NCBI GenBank assembly: GCA_020002185.1
Contig: CM034543.1
Coordinates: 29,430,572 to 29,494,571, forward strand
Direction of reading: 5' to 3'
Origin: Paraescarpia echinospica
Lineage: Eukaryota > Annelida > Polychaeta > Sabellida > Siboglinidae
Length of the DNA: 64,000 nt
Position numbers and translations under genes: made by a program. This document shows positions 1-11,727 of the stretch, piece after piece (within the stretch, counting starts at the first letter, position 1; each line of letters begins with the position of its first letter). The notes under the pieces were generated by a model. The model did not search any database, had not been told where the DNA came from, and saw nothing but the letters and a program-made list of their open reading frames with translations.

Positions 1-2690
1 ACAGGTACGATGTAGAACACGCGTCGCTAAATGTAATTAGATGTGTAGTTACCGATTCCAGTGCTGGTCGACATATCAAAGGATGGGAAATGGAACCAAT
101 TGCTACTGAAGCAATCTGATCATTACCAGAATCGGCGTCACGTATACACGTGTTGTTACTTCCGGTTGGGGAGCAATTAGTTGTCACCATACGTACGAGA
201 GGCACGTAAGGATGTTTGCCGGATCAACATAAGTATTTCTTGAACGACATCTCTACCTTGATTGGGCGCATACAAACAAGCGGACACGTTCAAATTGGTC
301 AAATTGTATGAAATATGGCAAATATTATTCAGTTTTGGGAATGTTAGTGGGTATATATGTACAACGTACATAGGGAATTAATGGACGAACAATTGTTGTA
401 TACATCCTCCAGCGCCAGAGGACGCTGCTGCATCTTAATTTTGTTTCAGTACCCCCTGGCAGATCGCCTTGCGAAACGCTGAAGGGCCGATGTCCAAAAA
501 AGTGTACAAATTAGTTTTTGCAGGTCCAAAACAAAATAAATATTTGATTTTAAATAATTAAGTTGTATTTTATTATTGTACATATAAAGACGCATATTTT
601 CCATAAATATTTCAATGTAATAAAAGTTACTTTTGTCATGACAGCTATTTGAATTCAACCTTGATTTTCATCATTTCATTTGAATCGTCTAGTATATATG
701 CCATTTACTAAGAATCAAGATACATAAGATAGAATTTGACTAGGAAACATTTTGTTCCCGTCATGGATACTTTGGTGATAATTTTAGCACTGTGTTGTTT
801 TATGGAAAGGCCTAATTTCAATTACTGCAGCTTTTTCAGAAACGTTTGGAAGTATTACTGAAACATAATCAATAACGTTGGTCAGTTATCTTTGGCTAAG
901 CTAACTGTCATATGTGTCCGCGGATTGGAACTAGGCATAGTGTGAGCTAAGAAATGAACAGACCTTGATGACGATGGACACGCAATATAGCTATTATTAG
1001 ATAATACCATTATTCTTCATCGAAAAGAAGTAAACTGTTTAGGAAAACGTATTAAAGTATGATGTGGTATGCAACTGTACACAGGTATGGAGGTTGTGTT
1101 GTTTCTTATTATTTCACTTCCATAAATGATTCTTCATTTCATAATTATTTGTGTATGTTGTTTAATAATCTGATCCATAACTTGTTTGACGGTTAGTCAA
1201 TGTACACCAGTCTACTGTATCGATGCTGGTGTTTATAAAACATTGACCAATCATGATATTAAAGACAAAAAATCAACAAATAACACTCCAAGATAGGCCA
1301 TACTTGACTGCTAACAACTGATGACGCTGTTCAGTTTGCGATGACGCTGGACATGGGTTGGGTAGAACTGACGCAGAGAACACTGGCTTTCCTTATAACT
1401 GAATAAACATATTTTATGTGGATGCATTTTGAAGGGATCTAGACATGCTCGTGCGACCTTTCCGATTTTATCAGGGGCTATTTCTGCTACGTAATTATAT
1501 ATGTATATATATATGAGTGTGAATCTAGAGTTTGTGGATCCGTTGACTTTAATTATCACACGTGCCACATGCTCACGTAATATAGCCATATCTTCAATAA
1601 AGGGTTTGTAGGTAGAACTACCTTGTCAAAAACTCATCAAGCACTTACTATGTCCGCTTTATGTACTTGCCATCTGGCAGGACAGTGTCCGTTTGTTGAT
1701 ACTCGGTAACATTTCTGCGACTGTTTCCAAACTGTTCAAATGTTCATCTATTAAAGCTCTTCTTGATATGCATTTTTACTCAACATGTCCGGGATTGTTA
1801 GCATGTCAGCCAGTCTGTCTGATGTTAGTTTCAAAGGAATATTCGTTTTATGTTATTTAAGCAGACGTTATGCTTTTGAAGCGTACAATAACACCAGGGT
1901 TCGAAAATGACTGACAAAACAAGCAGGATATGATTTTTGTATTTGGATTTTCCTCACACAATTTAACATAATAATGTATTGAAGATCAAAGGTATTTTCC
2001 TTCTTCAACTGCTACTTCCTGACAGGAAATATATCCAGCCTGTTTCTTCAACTCTATCCATTCTAACTGCTGTCGACCGTCCCACGCGTTGTGTCTTGTC
2101 CTGCGAGATGCTGCTTGTGGCAGTCCAGTTGCAACGTCTTAACGATCATGCTCCCTTTCCTCCGACTTATTTTCAAGTGACGTCAGAAGAACAGTGTCCG
2201 CTTTGTCTTGACGGGACTGATTTACAATGCTAACAAAAGTGCTACATGCAAGCGCATGGTGGGGCTTTCTCAGTTCATGCTTTTAAGGGTTCGGTGCGTT
2301 ATCCGTTAGAATAACGTCGGTACGGCGTAAGCAGACTAGCGTTTGGTGGAACGGTCATCGTGGAAGTTATATCATCATCTCTTGCTCCTTCTACCAGATT
2401 GTAAATATTGCAATATAACTGTTTCTCCAAAACCTATACATGATGTCGCAGCTTCTCCATCTCCTTCCTCAAAGCAGTGACTTGCGTGTAGATAGATGAC
2501 TTCATTAATTGTTCCTGAAAATGTGTTCAGCAGATGGTGTAATACCACAATTTGTTGTGCCGGCTCATAATCCTTGTTCCATATAACGATATAACTAATT
2601 GCTATGAATGCAACATGTAAGTACTTGTAGCATAAATTATGAAGGGTAAGCCGTGTAACATAATGTCCTTGAAGTTACGGCCAATAAATG
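1..2690. other. No gene recognised
   Basis: AT-rich sequence with only short open frames on either strand. None has a recognisable domain, a convincing pair of splice sites or a repeated motif. It may hold intron or intergenic DNA of a gene lying to the left. Confidence 0.4.
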
Positions 2691-2724
2691 CATTGGCGTC
2701 GGAATGTGATGAATATTCGGGGAG

Positions 2725-3065
2725 TGAGGTTTATACAACAAATCCAATTGCACCCCGTTGAAGTTTACCAATAACCTCAAATTACACCCTTTTGAGGCTC
2801 TCAAAAATATTTGAGGTTCTCAAAACCTCTCCAATTGCACCCATTGAGACTCTCCATAACACAGAACTGTACTCCCCAAGGCTCTCCAAAAACCTCCAAT
2901 TCCACCTCTCCCCCTGGAATTGAACCTCACCTATTACTTAAACTGCAGTCGCATTGACACTCACCAAAACAACAAAATGCACCCCTTCCCCAAATATTGG
3001 GGCTAATCCTATATCCAGCCCCCTACCAAAATATTGGGGGCTCGTCCCCAACCCCAACCCCCCGG
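2725..3065. repeat. Degenerate CCTCCAATTGCACC-type repeat tract
   Basis: A roughly 340-bp stretch is built from diverged copies of a short unit resembling CTCCAATTGCACCC, interleaved with TTGAGGCTCTC and CTCAAAAACCTC blocks. It ends in C-rich sequence with two CCAAATATTGGGG-like blocks. It has no coding potential. It looks like an old satellite or the internal repeats of a non-autonomous element; no boundaries are visible. Confidence 0.4.
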
Positions 3066-3918
3066 TTTCGACGCCTTTGAAATGGTATGTGGTAGTTTTG
3101 TAATGCAAATGTAATGACTATTCGTTAGAGTTATTAGTATTATACATGCAGGAACACACCTTCCCATAATTGCGTGTCCAGCGTCATTAAGTGTCCAGTG
3201 TCATCACCAAGAGTAATACATATTAATTTCTCCGAACATATATATATCAATTTCGCCAAAATTATATTCAACTGGTATGCTAGCTTTGTTATCTTCTTTT
3301 CCAAATGTAAACTGCGAGCTCTTACATAAGGTAAATTAGTCATAAAGACGTTAACATTTTGACAATATCCAACGAATGACCATGTCACCACATTTTGTTT
3401 GCAAACATTACATTTCTTACAAAACTCTGTATGCATTGTTTTCGTTTATAGGAAGAGCAACATGTTCCTAACACGTCAAGACCGTAAATTAGGGTACCGG
3501 TACTAATTACTGCACCGAGATATATTTTGGTCAATTTGGCGTGTCCAACGTCATCAAGTAGCTTAGACATCTGGGAGTCTCGCAAGTCAGTTTACTCGCA
3601 TATCAACTTCATTATGTTTGCTTGTTGACGTGTCCCCATATCACTTATAAAAATAATATCGCTGTAAATGCTATTACGGTTTTTCATTAACCGTTTTTTG
3701 TATATTAGCCAACTTCTGACCCAAAAAGTCAATGTGGGGTAGAAAATATTGTTCTAAATACCCTTTTCATACGATTCTACATACAAGATATGTGGGTCTT
3801 CCCATTTTGTATATCATACACTAAGATAATGCTTGTCTTCATTTATTTTCAGTTTATAACAAAACAAAAACAAAAAACCCAACCCTGCACACTATAATTG
3901 GGTGCAAAATGTCATACC

Positions 3919-4483
3919 TCTGAATGAATTCCAGTGTGGAAGCAGCTCCAAGTGGAAAGTTGACGTTGAAGACAAAATATGTCACAAACAGCATGGTGAT
4001 GCCAGCAACCATGTCCTCTATGTGACTGGCCACAACAAGCTTGTCCATGACCAACATCACAGTCAACAGAGGCTATTCTGTAGCAAATCAAGCTCTAATC
4101 AGTAAAGTACAGCATCAAGCTAATGTATAGATGCTCTGCTACAAAAGTGTAATATTGTGAATTAGACATATCTTGCTGTTTTGTGGACTATCAGAAAGGT
4201 ATTTCTGACAAGGCAGTGTCCAAAACTGTCGAAAAGGTTTTCCAAAAGGTTATAAATTCTGCGCCAAAAACAAAAAATTCACTTAGTTTTTTATTAAGAA
4301 CCTCAAGTGATTATATTATAATTATACAGAGTATGCATGCCATCCCAATGAGTTCAAAAATGTAAGTGTTATTCGATAAAATATCAATATACACCAAATA
4401 CTCCTTACCACACAAAACGAGGCAAGGTGTCTCAGGCAAGGTTGGCAGCTGCTCCACTTCTAAAGCCGAAGACGTGTCCTATA
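3919..4483 (-). pseudogene. Exon-like remnants of an unrecognised, possibly transposon-borne gene
   Basis: Two exon-like pieces lie on the minus strand. The first (about 4483 to 4418) sits between an acceptor ending TTATAG and a donor GTAAGG and reads through a TLPETPCLVLCG-like stretch. The second (about 4066 to 3919) reads FVTYFVFNVNFPLGAASTLE and ends at a GTATGA donor. The style recalls multicopy uncharacterised proteins of invertebrate genomes that I cannot name with certainty. The open frames do not join cleanly: an in-frame stop lies just after the best acceptor of the second piece. I therefore treat it as decayed. It could also be chance. Confidence 0.22.
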
Positions 4484-4489
4484 ACCAAC

Positions 4490-6380
4490 ACATATGCAAA
4501 TTACACATCGTATATTTATCTATATTGTGAGCAGATCTATGATTAAGCGATTCTGATACCACCGCTCTCACATAAACAATTCCATTTTTTAATCAGCCTT
4601 TCCAATTCAGGAATTGCCCCAGACCAATTAATAAATATTTGATTGTGTGCAGTATAAGGTTAATCACGAATGTTGCCATGGCAGCACGGTGACATTTTAT
4701 TGTTTCATCATGTGTAGAACAAGTTTTCCCGCTTTATATTGCTGATTTGAATTACACCATCATGGCCCAGTCGAAGCGGGACAACCCACATATTAATTGT
4801 GTATATCAAATCAAATAAAACAAATTTAAATACTTATACACATTTACATATCTTAGCTTCTACAAAGAGTTGGTCGCTCTTTTCATCAAACTCAGCCACT
4901 ATTGCCAGGATGAGTGCAACTGTCTTACACTGGCCGCTGTTGACATCAGCTTGCTGGAGGGCGAAGCTTGAGACTTATTTTCCTTTTGGAAGACACCTTC
5001 AGGAAGCGCTTCAATATGTCGTAGTATTTGCATTGCTTACCTAATCCTTCACCGAGTCTAAATTATAGTAGATTTGCTGAACTACAGCCACGAATATAGC
5101 ACCAGACACAAAAGTCGCGATTTTTTTCGAAATGCAGCCTTTCCGAAATAATCTTAATTCAAAGCTGATTAATTCCGGTTCAAAGCGAAGCTTAGTAATA
5201 TCTTCTGCTACATTTGGCGGCAAAATAATTAATTACTTCTTCTCTAGCCTGCCGATAGCGCTAGACGTGCCCAGGTTGTGACGCGCGGGGATTGAGTTAT
5301 ATCACTGATCGTTCTCCTACAGACTAGAGTGATCATCTAGGCTGGCCCACTGTAGCAACCCTGCTGGCCATAATCCCACTGTAAGGCAGAAAGAACTGTA
5401 CCCAGTGCAGAACACATAGCACATATGTATTTTACATCTATGACATGTAATAAATGTCCGACAGAGGAAGGGTTGTGATCTGGAAATAAGATTAATCTGG
5501 TATCCCAGTTGGATTATTCTAGGCTGTGGACAGTCGGGTGGCTCACACGGGTCAGAGGTGCCAAGCCTACCCATTTGGCGGTAGAACATGTCCTGTTTCT
5601 TCATTCTTGGTGCAATCTCACGGCCTACCGCTTTAATACCAAAACCAGCCGTCAGATCGATAGTTCACGGTTTAAAAAGGGATTACTCATTGTCTGTCCA
5701 ATTATACAGCCTAACCAATATTTCACATTGTAAACGCCATGCAATAAGTAAATATCCTAACTTTGAAACATTATCTAGCCATGGAGCGGTTCTCTATTCT
5801 GCATGCACCTCTCATCGCGACTGAGGCTCATATATGCACAAGATCCCCATCTATCGCCAACACATCATGAAAAGCGGTAGATATACAGCCTGTTAATTAG
5901 TTGGCAATATTTATTGTAAAAGATCAAATGTGGTATATTTCATGTGTAGTTTACAGCTTTTGCGACTTGCGATCTTTCTGTTCACGCCAGGCAATATAGC
6001 ACGTAGACCTAGATACGCTGTGGTAAAACAGGCAGCGTCGCCATTTTGTTCAGACGTTGTTTTACATGGCGTTTAAATAGTACGATATACTTGGCGTTTA
6101 CGTGTGGTTCAGTGTAGCATTACACATTGTTACAAGGACCTACGAAAAGGTACTTTATGTTTTACCTAATTAAAAGCTTTGACCTGCTGTGGGCCAAACA
6201 ATTTTACGGAATCGAGACTTAGACTCTATTTTTTCATACAATTAATGCTTAAAATTTACAAAATATGCCCATTTAGTGACAAAAAAGGGAAGCTCCAGGA
6301 GGTTACTCAGGGAAGGGGATTCCTTAATGTTTCTCATCTGTCTGAAATATTTTTAACACAACACTTGAAAGGTGCAATAA
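4490..6380. other. No gene recognised
   Basis: Only short open frames. A minus-strand stretch near 5015-4855 (reading VALILAIVAEFDEKSDQLF) might be a further exon of the remnant gene at 3.9-4.5 kb, but no clean splice pair supports it. Confidence 0.3.
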
Positions 6381-6408
6381 GATGAGATTTAGCAATCTTT
6401 TTTTTAGA

Positions 6409-7055
6409 CTGAAGATAGCAACATATAATGTAAGAACACTACTAAGAGATGAACAGATACAAGAACTGGAGAAAGAACTTAGGGAAACCGGGTTGGTATG
6501 GGATGTGATCGGGATCGGAGAAGTCAGAAGAAGAGAGGAATGCTTCACTACCTTACAAAGCGGCCATCTACTATACCATACCATAGCGAACAATGGCCAA
6601 ACAGAGTAGGCTTTCTTATAAACAAGAAATGGAAAGACAATGTAGTGAGGGTTAACACCATCAGCCCCAGAGAAGCAGAACTCGTTATATGCAAAACAAA
6701 GTGCTACAGACTGAAGATAGTACAAGTATATGCACCAACAACATCATATTCAGAAGAAGACACAGATAACTTCTACAACGACGTGGATGAGACCTTAGAA
6801 AAGCCAACCCACTACACGATAGTGATGGGAGACTTTAATGCTCAAGTAGGGAAACGAACAAACATTTCGGAAACTGCAACAGACAAATTTGGCCTAGGTG
6901 TAAGAAACGAAAGAGGCAACACGTTGGTAGAATGGGCAACATCAAGAAAGTACAAAATCATGAATACCATGTTCCAGAAGAAAACAGGGAGGAGATGGAC
7001 ATGGAAAAGCCCAAACCAAATGGAGAAACGAAGAACGATGTCATCAACCAAGTAA
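6409..7055 (+). pseudogene. RTE LINE endonuclease domain, frameshifted
   Basis: Encodes an exonuclease/endonuclease/phosphatase-fold domain that nicks target DNA for target-primed reverse transcription. It opens with LKIATYNVRTLL, the N-terminal EN motif. The reading passes from one frame (to 6609) into another that carries IVMGDFNAQVG near 6820-6850, the conserved GDFN metal-binding block, and ends around RRWTW. Host-genome annotation often labels such domains craniofacial development protein 2-like. At least one frameshift near 6600 breaks it. Confidence 0.75.
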
Positions 7056-7591
7056 ACATCGGAAATGACCACATAATGGTAATGAGCAACATCAAACTGG
7101 ACGTCAAGGCTGAAAGGAAGAAGTTGATAAACAAGAGACCACCAAGTGTAGATACCACAGAAATCGGAAGAAAAACGATCGAATTCCAACTCGAACTGCG
7201 AAATCGATTCGAGACACTACAGGAACTAGACGACATCGACACCATGAGCGAAAACATCACTGAGATGATCCAATTAAGTGCGACAAGTGTAGCCAAAGCA
7301 ATCAACAGGCATGTAGTGACGAGAATATCGTTACTGACACGAGCACTAATGAAGAAACGACAAGAAATAGTAGATAACGGCGACCATAAAAAACAAATAG
7401 AGTAAACAAAAATATGCAAGAGCATCAAAAAGAAAGCGAAGGAGGACATCAGAAAGTACAAACAAGAGATTATACGAGAAACGATTATATCATCAAAGAG
7501 CCTGAAGAAAGCAAGAAGAGCACAGGCTCTAGGCCGAAACAGTCTGATTACACTTCTAGACAAGCAGGGTAGAGAAATACAAGACCAAGAT

Positions 7592-8462
7592 ATGACCATG
7601 GAAAGAATAGAGGAATTCTACAGCGAGCTTTACGACAGTGAACAGAGTACCATAATTCACACCGACCCGAAAGAGGTACCATGGGAGGTGCAAGCAGCGC
7701 TAAGAGATATGAAGAATGGGAAGACATCAGGCGACGACCATGTAAACATTGAAACATTAAAAGCAGGCGAAGATACCATCTCGAAGACACTGGCTAAGCT
7801 GTATAATAAATGCTCACCAGAAAGACGAATACCCACCAGCTTGGAAGAATGTAAAGATGGTGATAATCTTCAAGAAGGGAAATAAGAAAGACTTAACGAA
7901 CTACAGACCGATATGTATGTTATCAAGCATCTACAAATTACTCACAAAGATACCAACGATTAGACTAGAGAAGACACTCGACGAAAATCAATCACGAGAG
8001 CAAGCAGGATTGAGAAGCAGGTACTCAACGACAGACCACATACACGTCGTAAACCAACTGAAAGAGAAGTGCCGAGAATATTATATCCCGCTCTGCATCG
8101 CTTTCGTCGACTTCGAGAAGGCTTTTGACTCAGTGCAAACTCAAGCAATGCTAACATCCCTTCAAGAACAGGAGATAGAAGACGTGTACATCGAACTCCT
8201 GAAAGACATCTACACCAACAGCTCGGTGACAGTCCACCTGCACAAAAAGAGCAACAAGATCAACATCAAGAGAGGAGTACGACAGGGTGACGCCATATCG
8301 CCCAAGCTGTTTACTCGAAAGCATATTCCGAAGACTGACCTGAGAAACCTGAGGCTTGAAGATAGACGGAGAATATCTCAGCCATCTTCGCTTCGCCGAC
8401 GACATACTCATATGTGCTTCTACACCGCAATAACTACAAAACATGCTGCAGGAGCTAGCTGA
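7592..8462 (+). pseudogene. RTE LINE reverse transcriptase, frameshifted
   Basis: Reverse transcriptase of the same LINE. Visible blocks: a finger region with VIIFKKGNKKDLTNYRPI (7860-7915), palm motif A in FVDFEKAFDSV (8101-8133), the RGVRQGDAISP block (8270-8303), and in another frame LRFADDILICA (about 8384-8420), the catalytic FADD motif. Frames change near 7860 and 8310. The copy stops short after the thumb, where about one kilobase of usual RTE sequence is missing before the 3' tail. Confidence 0.75.
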
Positions 8463-8693
8463 TGAAAGTGAAAAACAAAGTCTGAAGATGAACATCTCGA
8501 AGACAAAAGTGATGCTAGAAAACGACACACCAATATATATATATATGAACATCGCTTATCACAACCTGGAGACCTTACGAAGGGAAACGTTCTAGGGGAA
8601 GACCGGCGAGACAGTGAAGAGACGACAACGACATGCTGAGGCCTTCGCCAGACCACGGGACACTAAGGCTGCACAATGATGATGATGATGATT

Positions 8694-9393
8694 TTTTGCC
8701 AATTAAAATGGTTAATTTTTATTAATATACATACTGACTTGTGTGACTAAAAAGGAACATCGACGCGGTGGAACTGAAAGGGGTGTATGTAATGTTCTAC
8801 ATGAAAAGGAGGGAGTTTTTTCCTAGTTTTTCATTTATTAATTAATATTATGTTTCATAAAACTATAATATATATATATATATGTTGAAGGTATACTGTC
8901 TACAACATAGTTTTTAGTTATTTTAATAAGCTCGTAGCAATGTTCATGATTTGAAAGTTAAGTCCGCGCATCATGTTAAAATGGTAAAAAATGCATCCAA
9001 TGTCAAACAAGTTTTATTAGCAATTTCGCCAAAGCGGTCCGAGTTGACGACAATTCCCTTTGATGTCCAATTTTCTCACGTTCAACGCAGCAGATTTCAT
9101 GTTACAAATGACTACGCTGGCTAATTCCTGGTATAGTAGCAGCAGAGGAACAGACTCCTTCCCTTTAACGTGTTCTCTTTATGTCTGTGCTTGCGGGTCA
9201 ATTGTCCGAAAAGCTGCACTTGAGTGAAACTTTGTTCTATTGAGTTTACAATAGACCACACGTATACCAAACATACACGGCAGCACTACTCATGTGATAA
9301 ATTATGAAAGTCTAAGCTATTTTGACCGACGTTTCATCAACAAAAAGGATAAGCTGTATTAATAACATTTTAGTCAGTGATGCATATTGAAGA
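8694..9393. other. No gene recognised
   Basis: AT-rich spacer with a short (TA)n run near 8870-8883 and no coding or repeat structure that I can support. Confidence 0.4.
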
Positions 9394-9672
9394 CTAGAGG
9401 ACATGAAGTTAAGGAGCAGTGTAGATTAGATATAAGAAAGTTCTCATTTCACAAAGGGCTGTAAGTGAATGGAATAGAACAAGTTATCTGCTGATTGTGT
9501 GGGTGATAGTAGTGTGAATATGTTTTAAAATAAAATAGACACATACCTCAGAAGGGCGGGATACACGTAGATAAAAAGGGTTGGACTCTTGCTAAGCCAA
9601 AAGGCCTCCTTGTCCACCTGCCAATTAGAGTTAATTCTCTGGGTGGCAATCTTGTTAAATCTTGTTATTGTT
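9394..9672 (+). mobile_element. 5'-truncated CR1-like LINE 3' end (copy 1)
   Basis: Matches the 3' end of the LINE at 36.3-38.8 kb and the fragment at 53.0-53.2 kb. Shared landmarks in order: AGAGGACATGAAGTTA, GTGAATGGAATAGA, CTCAGAAGGGCGGGATA, AAGGGTTGGACTCT, CCTTGTCCACCTGCCA, AGAGTTAATTCTCTGG. It ends in AATCTTGTTAAATCTTGTTA, a short direct repeat that acts as the element's tail. Only the last ~270 bp are present, as expected for an incompletely reverse-transcribed insertion. Confidence 0.85.
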
Positions 9673-11200
9673 CATAATATAATTAACAAGGCGATCACGT
9701 GGTATTGTGACATCAGAGGGGAGTGGAGAGCATATGGCCAGTATGTTTACAACAATAGATTACCTGGATCGCAAGTTGTGCCGGCGTAGCGTGACACAAT
9801 GCCCCGTGCGGGAATAACTCGATGTATTGTATCAACATGCTTGTCAGTGGATAATTGAGTCCGAATATTAACTAGATTCCGAATATGAAGATCAGCTGTT
9901 GATTCGGCATGTAAACAATCTGATGCTATAATATCTTAGGGGAGAGCTAAGGTGAAATATAACTTTATTTTATAGCCATAGTCCTTATCAAACATATTGA
10001 TTTATACGAAAATATCAAAATTTCATATACATAATAATTATTTTAAAACTATATAATGTTTTATTTGGAAATAAATTATTTGCCTAAAATAAAGATGATT
10101 TGGAGGTGCTTAGCCGTGCTGAAAAGCCTCGCTGGCCAAAACCGCCATGGCTGATTGCGTGTGGCAGGTCATGACGCCCTATAGTTTAACATGGAGCGAG
10201 GTATTGTGCCACGACGATGTTTTCTGGCACGCAACACCGGTGCGCCTCCTTTAGCCCTGAGCAGGACACAGCACATTGCGTTGCACCTAACCGCTATTTC
10301 CTAATGCAAAAACGATCGTGTGTTATTTTTTATTTAAAAAATCTTTAATTTGCATTGCCATTTAAACGCAAGCAGATAGAATGTTTAGGGGAGCGTGCCC
10401 GCCACTTTGGGAAGTTTTTAATTTCTTCATAATATCTTCTGGCACTAAATTTTAGCTTGAAAAACTAATGTGTGACTAAGCTTGGTTCCTCTTTTGCCCG
10501 TCCCCCCAACACATCTTACCAACTAAGTAACTACACTACTGAATAACACCTACGATTTTTTTGATTATTGCAAACATTGTAACGATGCGCTGTGCAAAAT
10601 TAGAACCATTACCTTCGTATCTTAGTGTTGCTGAAAAGAAAATAACGACGCCTTGGTACCTACATAACAACATTCTTTGGCATTGTCTAGGCATCGGAAC
10701 GAGTTGAAAATTGTGGGGCTTAGCCGGAGCATCAGCACTTGTAATGCTGCTGTCGAACACGACTTTTGTACAGATGCGGGGGTGCTGTTGGAGAATTTGT
10801 TCGGTGATGTTCCAAAGTTTGGCTTCAGTCTCATCACATCGAAGCTATTGGACAAGACATCAGAAGAGGGAAGGGAGTATCTAGTATAACAATGAATCAG
10901 TTTCAGCTCGGAGGTTGCACAATCAAATCACAAAATATTATGGGGCTTAACACCAAAATACCTCGTTACGACGCCTACGTTCGTCAATGCTAATAACGTA
11001 TGGTGCAAAGAGTTAATAACTGGATAATCGTGCATGCATATGTGCCGATCTTGTGTAGACACATCCGGCCAACAACAAGATAGAAATTAATCACACTACG
11101 CCTAATCATTAAATTACGTCAATAAGCCTACCTGGACGCGAATTCGTCTTGCAGGTGTCCCATCATTTTCCCGATAAACTAATTATAATGTGGAAATTGC
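9673..11200. other. No gene recognised
   Basis: Contains a short open pair of frames at 10.62-10.89 kb with no recognisable domain. The plus sequence near 10730-10810 has some word similarity to 52550-52670, perhaps shared repeat DNA. No splice signals or gene were supported. Confidence 0.3.
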
Positions 11201-11227
11201 CACGAGTCGTGCAGATGTCGGCGCGAC

Positions 11228-11474
11228 AACAAATAAATAGAGGCGACCTCGCCGTGCGCTCTCTGTCGACAGTCAGCTTCAACACAGTGTAGCCAACGCT
11301 CCAGGGCTGTGACGACGTATGTGTATCGACACTATGCCTGGTGCCAAACTGTGTCGTCAAAGAGTCGGAAAGTCTCTTTTCTGTGGCTGACTGATGCTTA
11401 TCCAGCATCATTTTGTGTGACCTGACGGCTTTATCTTTTGCCAACTTTCCTATCGGAAGTTGGTCAGTAAACGG
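11228..11474 (+). promoter_or_regulatory. Candidate promoter and 5' exon with strong splice donor
   Basis: An AAATAAATAG box at about 11232 is followed by GC-richer sequence and then by AACG|GTAAGTGA with the donor GT at 11475. This would give a non-coding first exon of roughly 220 bp on the plus strand. I could not link it to any coding exon; the nearest plausible downstream plus-strand coding segments are at 24.4 and 25.2 kb. It is a pattern-level suggestion only. Confidence 0.2.
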
Positions 11475-11619
11475 TAAGTGACATGATGTACCTTTGATGT
11501 TACAGACGTTCCGAAAAGTGACACGCGTACATGTACAACGCGACCACTATTACGACAGCGTGTTCGTAGATCCAGCGGACTTCGTGACACCTGTCTAGAC
11601 TTCGGTTACTTGATGAATA

Positions 11620-11727
11620 CTGTAATGATAATTATGTGTTATGTTGTAGTAATCAACTTATTAATATTGCTGTAATACTGTAATGATAATTATGTGTTAT
11701 GTTGTAATCAACTTATTAATATTGCTG
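11620..11727. repeat. Tandem duplication, about 55-60 bp x2
   Basis: The block beginning ACTGTAATGATAATTATGTG and ending TTATTAATATTGCTG occurs twice in a row. The second copy lacks a GTA found in the first. This is a recent-looking local duplication in non-coding DNA. Confidence 0.75.

Larger units (their letters stand above)
6385..8693 (+). mobile_element. RTE-type LINE, decayed copy
   Basis: A non-LTR retrotransposon read left to right: apurinic-like endonuclease (about 6409-7030), linker, reverse transcriptase (about 7600-8450), an internal deletion near 8510-8560, then a 3' end whose residual WRPYEGKRSRGRP-like stretch is followed by an (ATG)n tail at 8676-8693. The EN-RT order, endonuclease sequence style and trinucleotide tail are those of the RTE clade. 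The 5' end is not defined. Frames shift several times, so the copy cannot make its protein. Confidence 0.8.

Noticed and set aside
1..115. Open plus frame at the left edge reading ASLNVIRCVVTDSSAGRHIK
   Set aside because: Too short, cut by the window edge, no recognised family.
6958..7599. 213-residue hydrophobic minus-strand frame
   Set aside because: Antisense shadow of the RTE LINE linker region, which is Lys/Glu/Asn-rich on the plus strand.
10622..10889. Overlapping open frames on both strands
   Set aside because: No domain; weak word similarity to 52.55-52.67 kb suggests repeat DNA rather than a gene.
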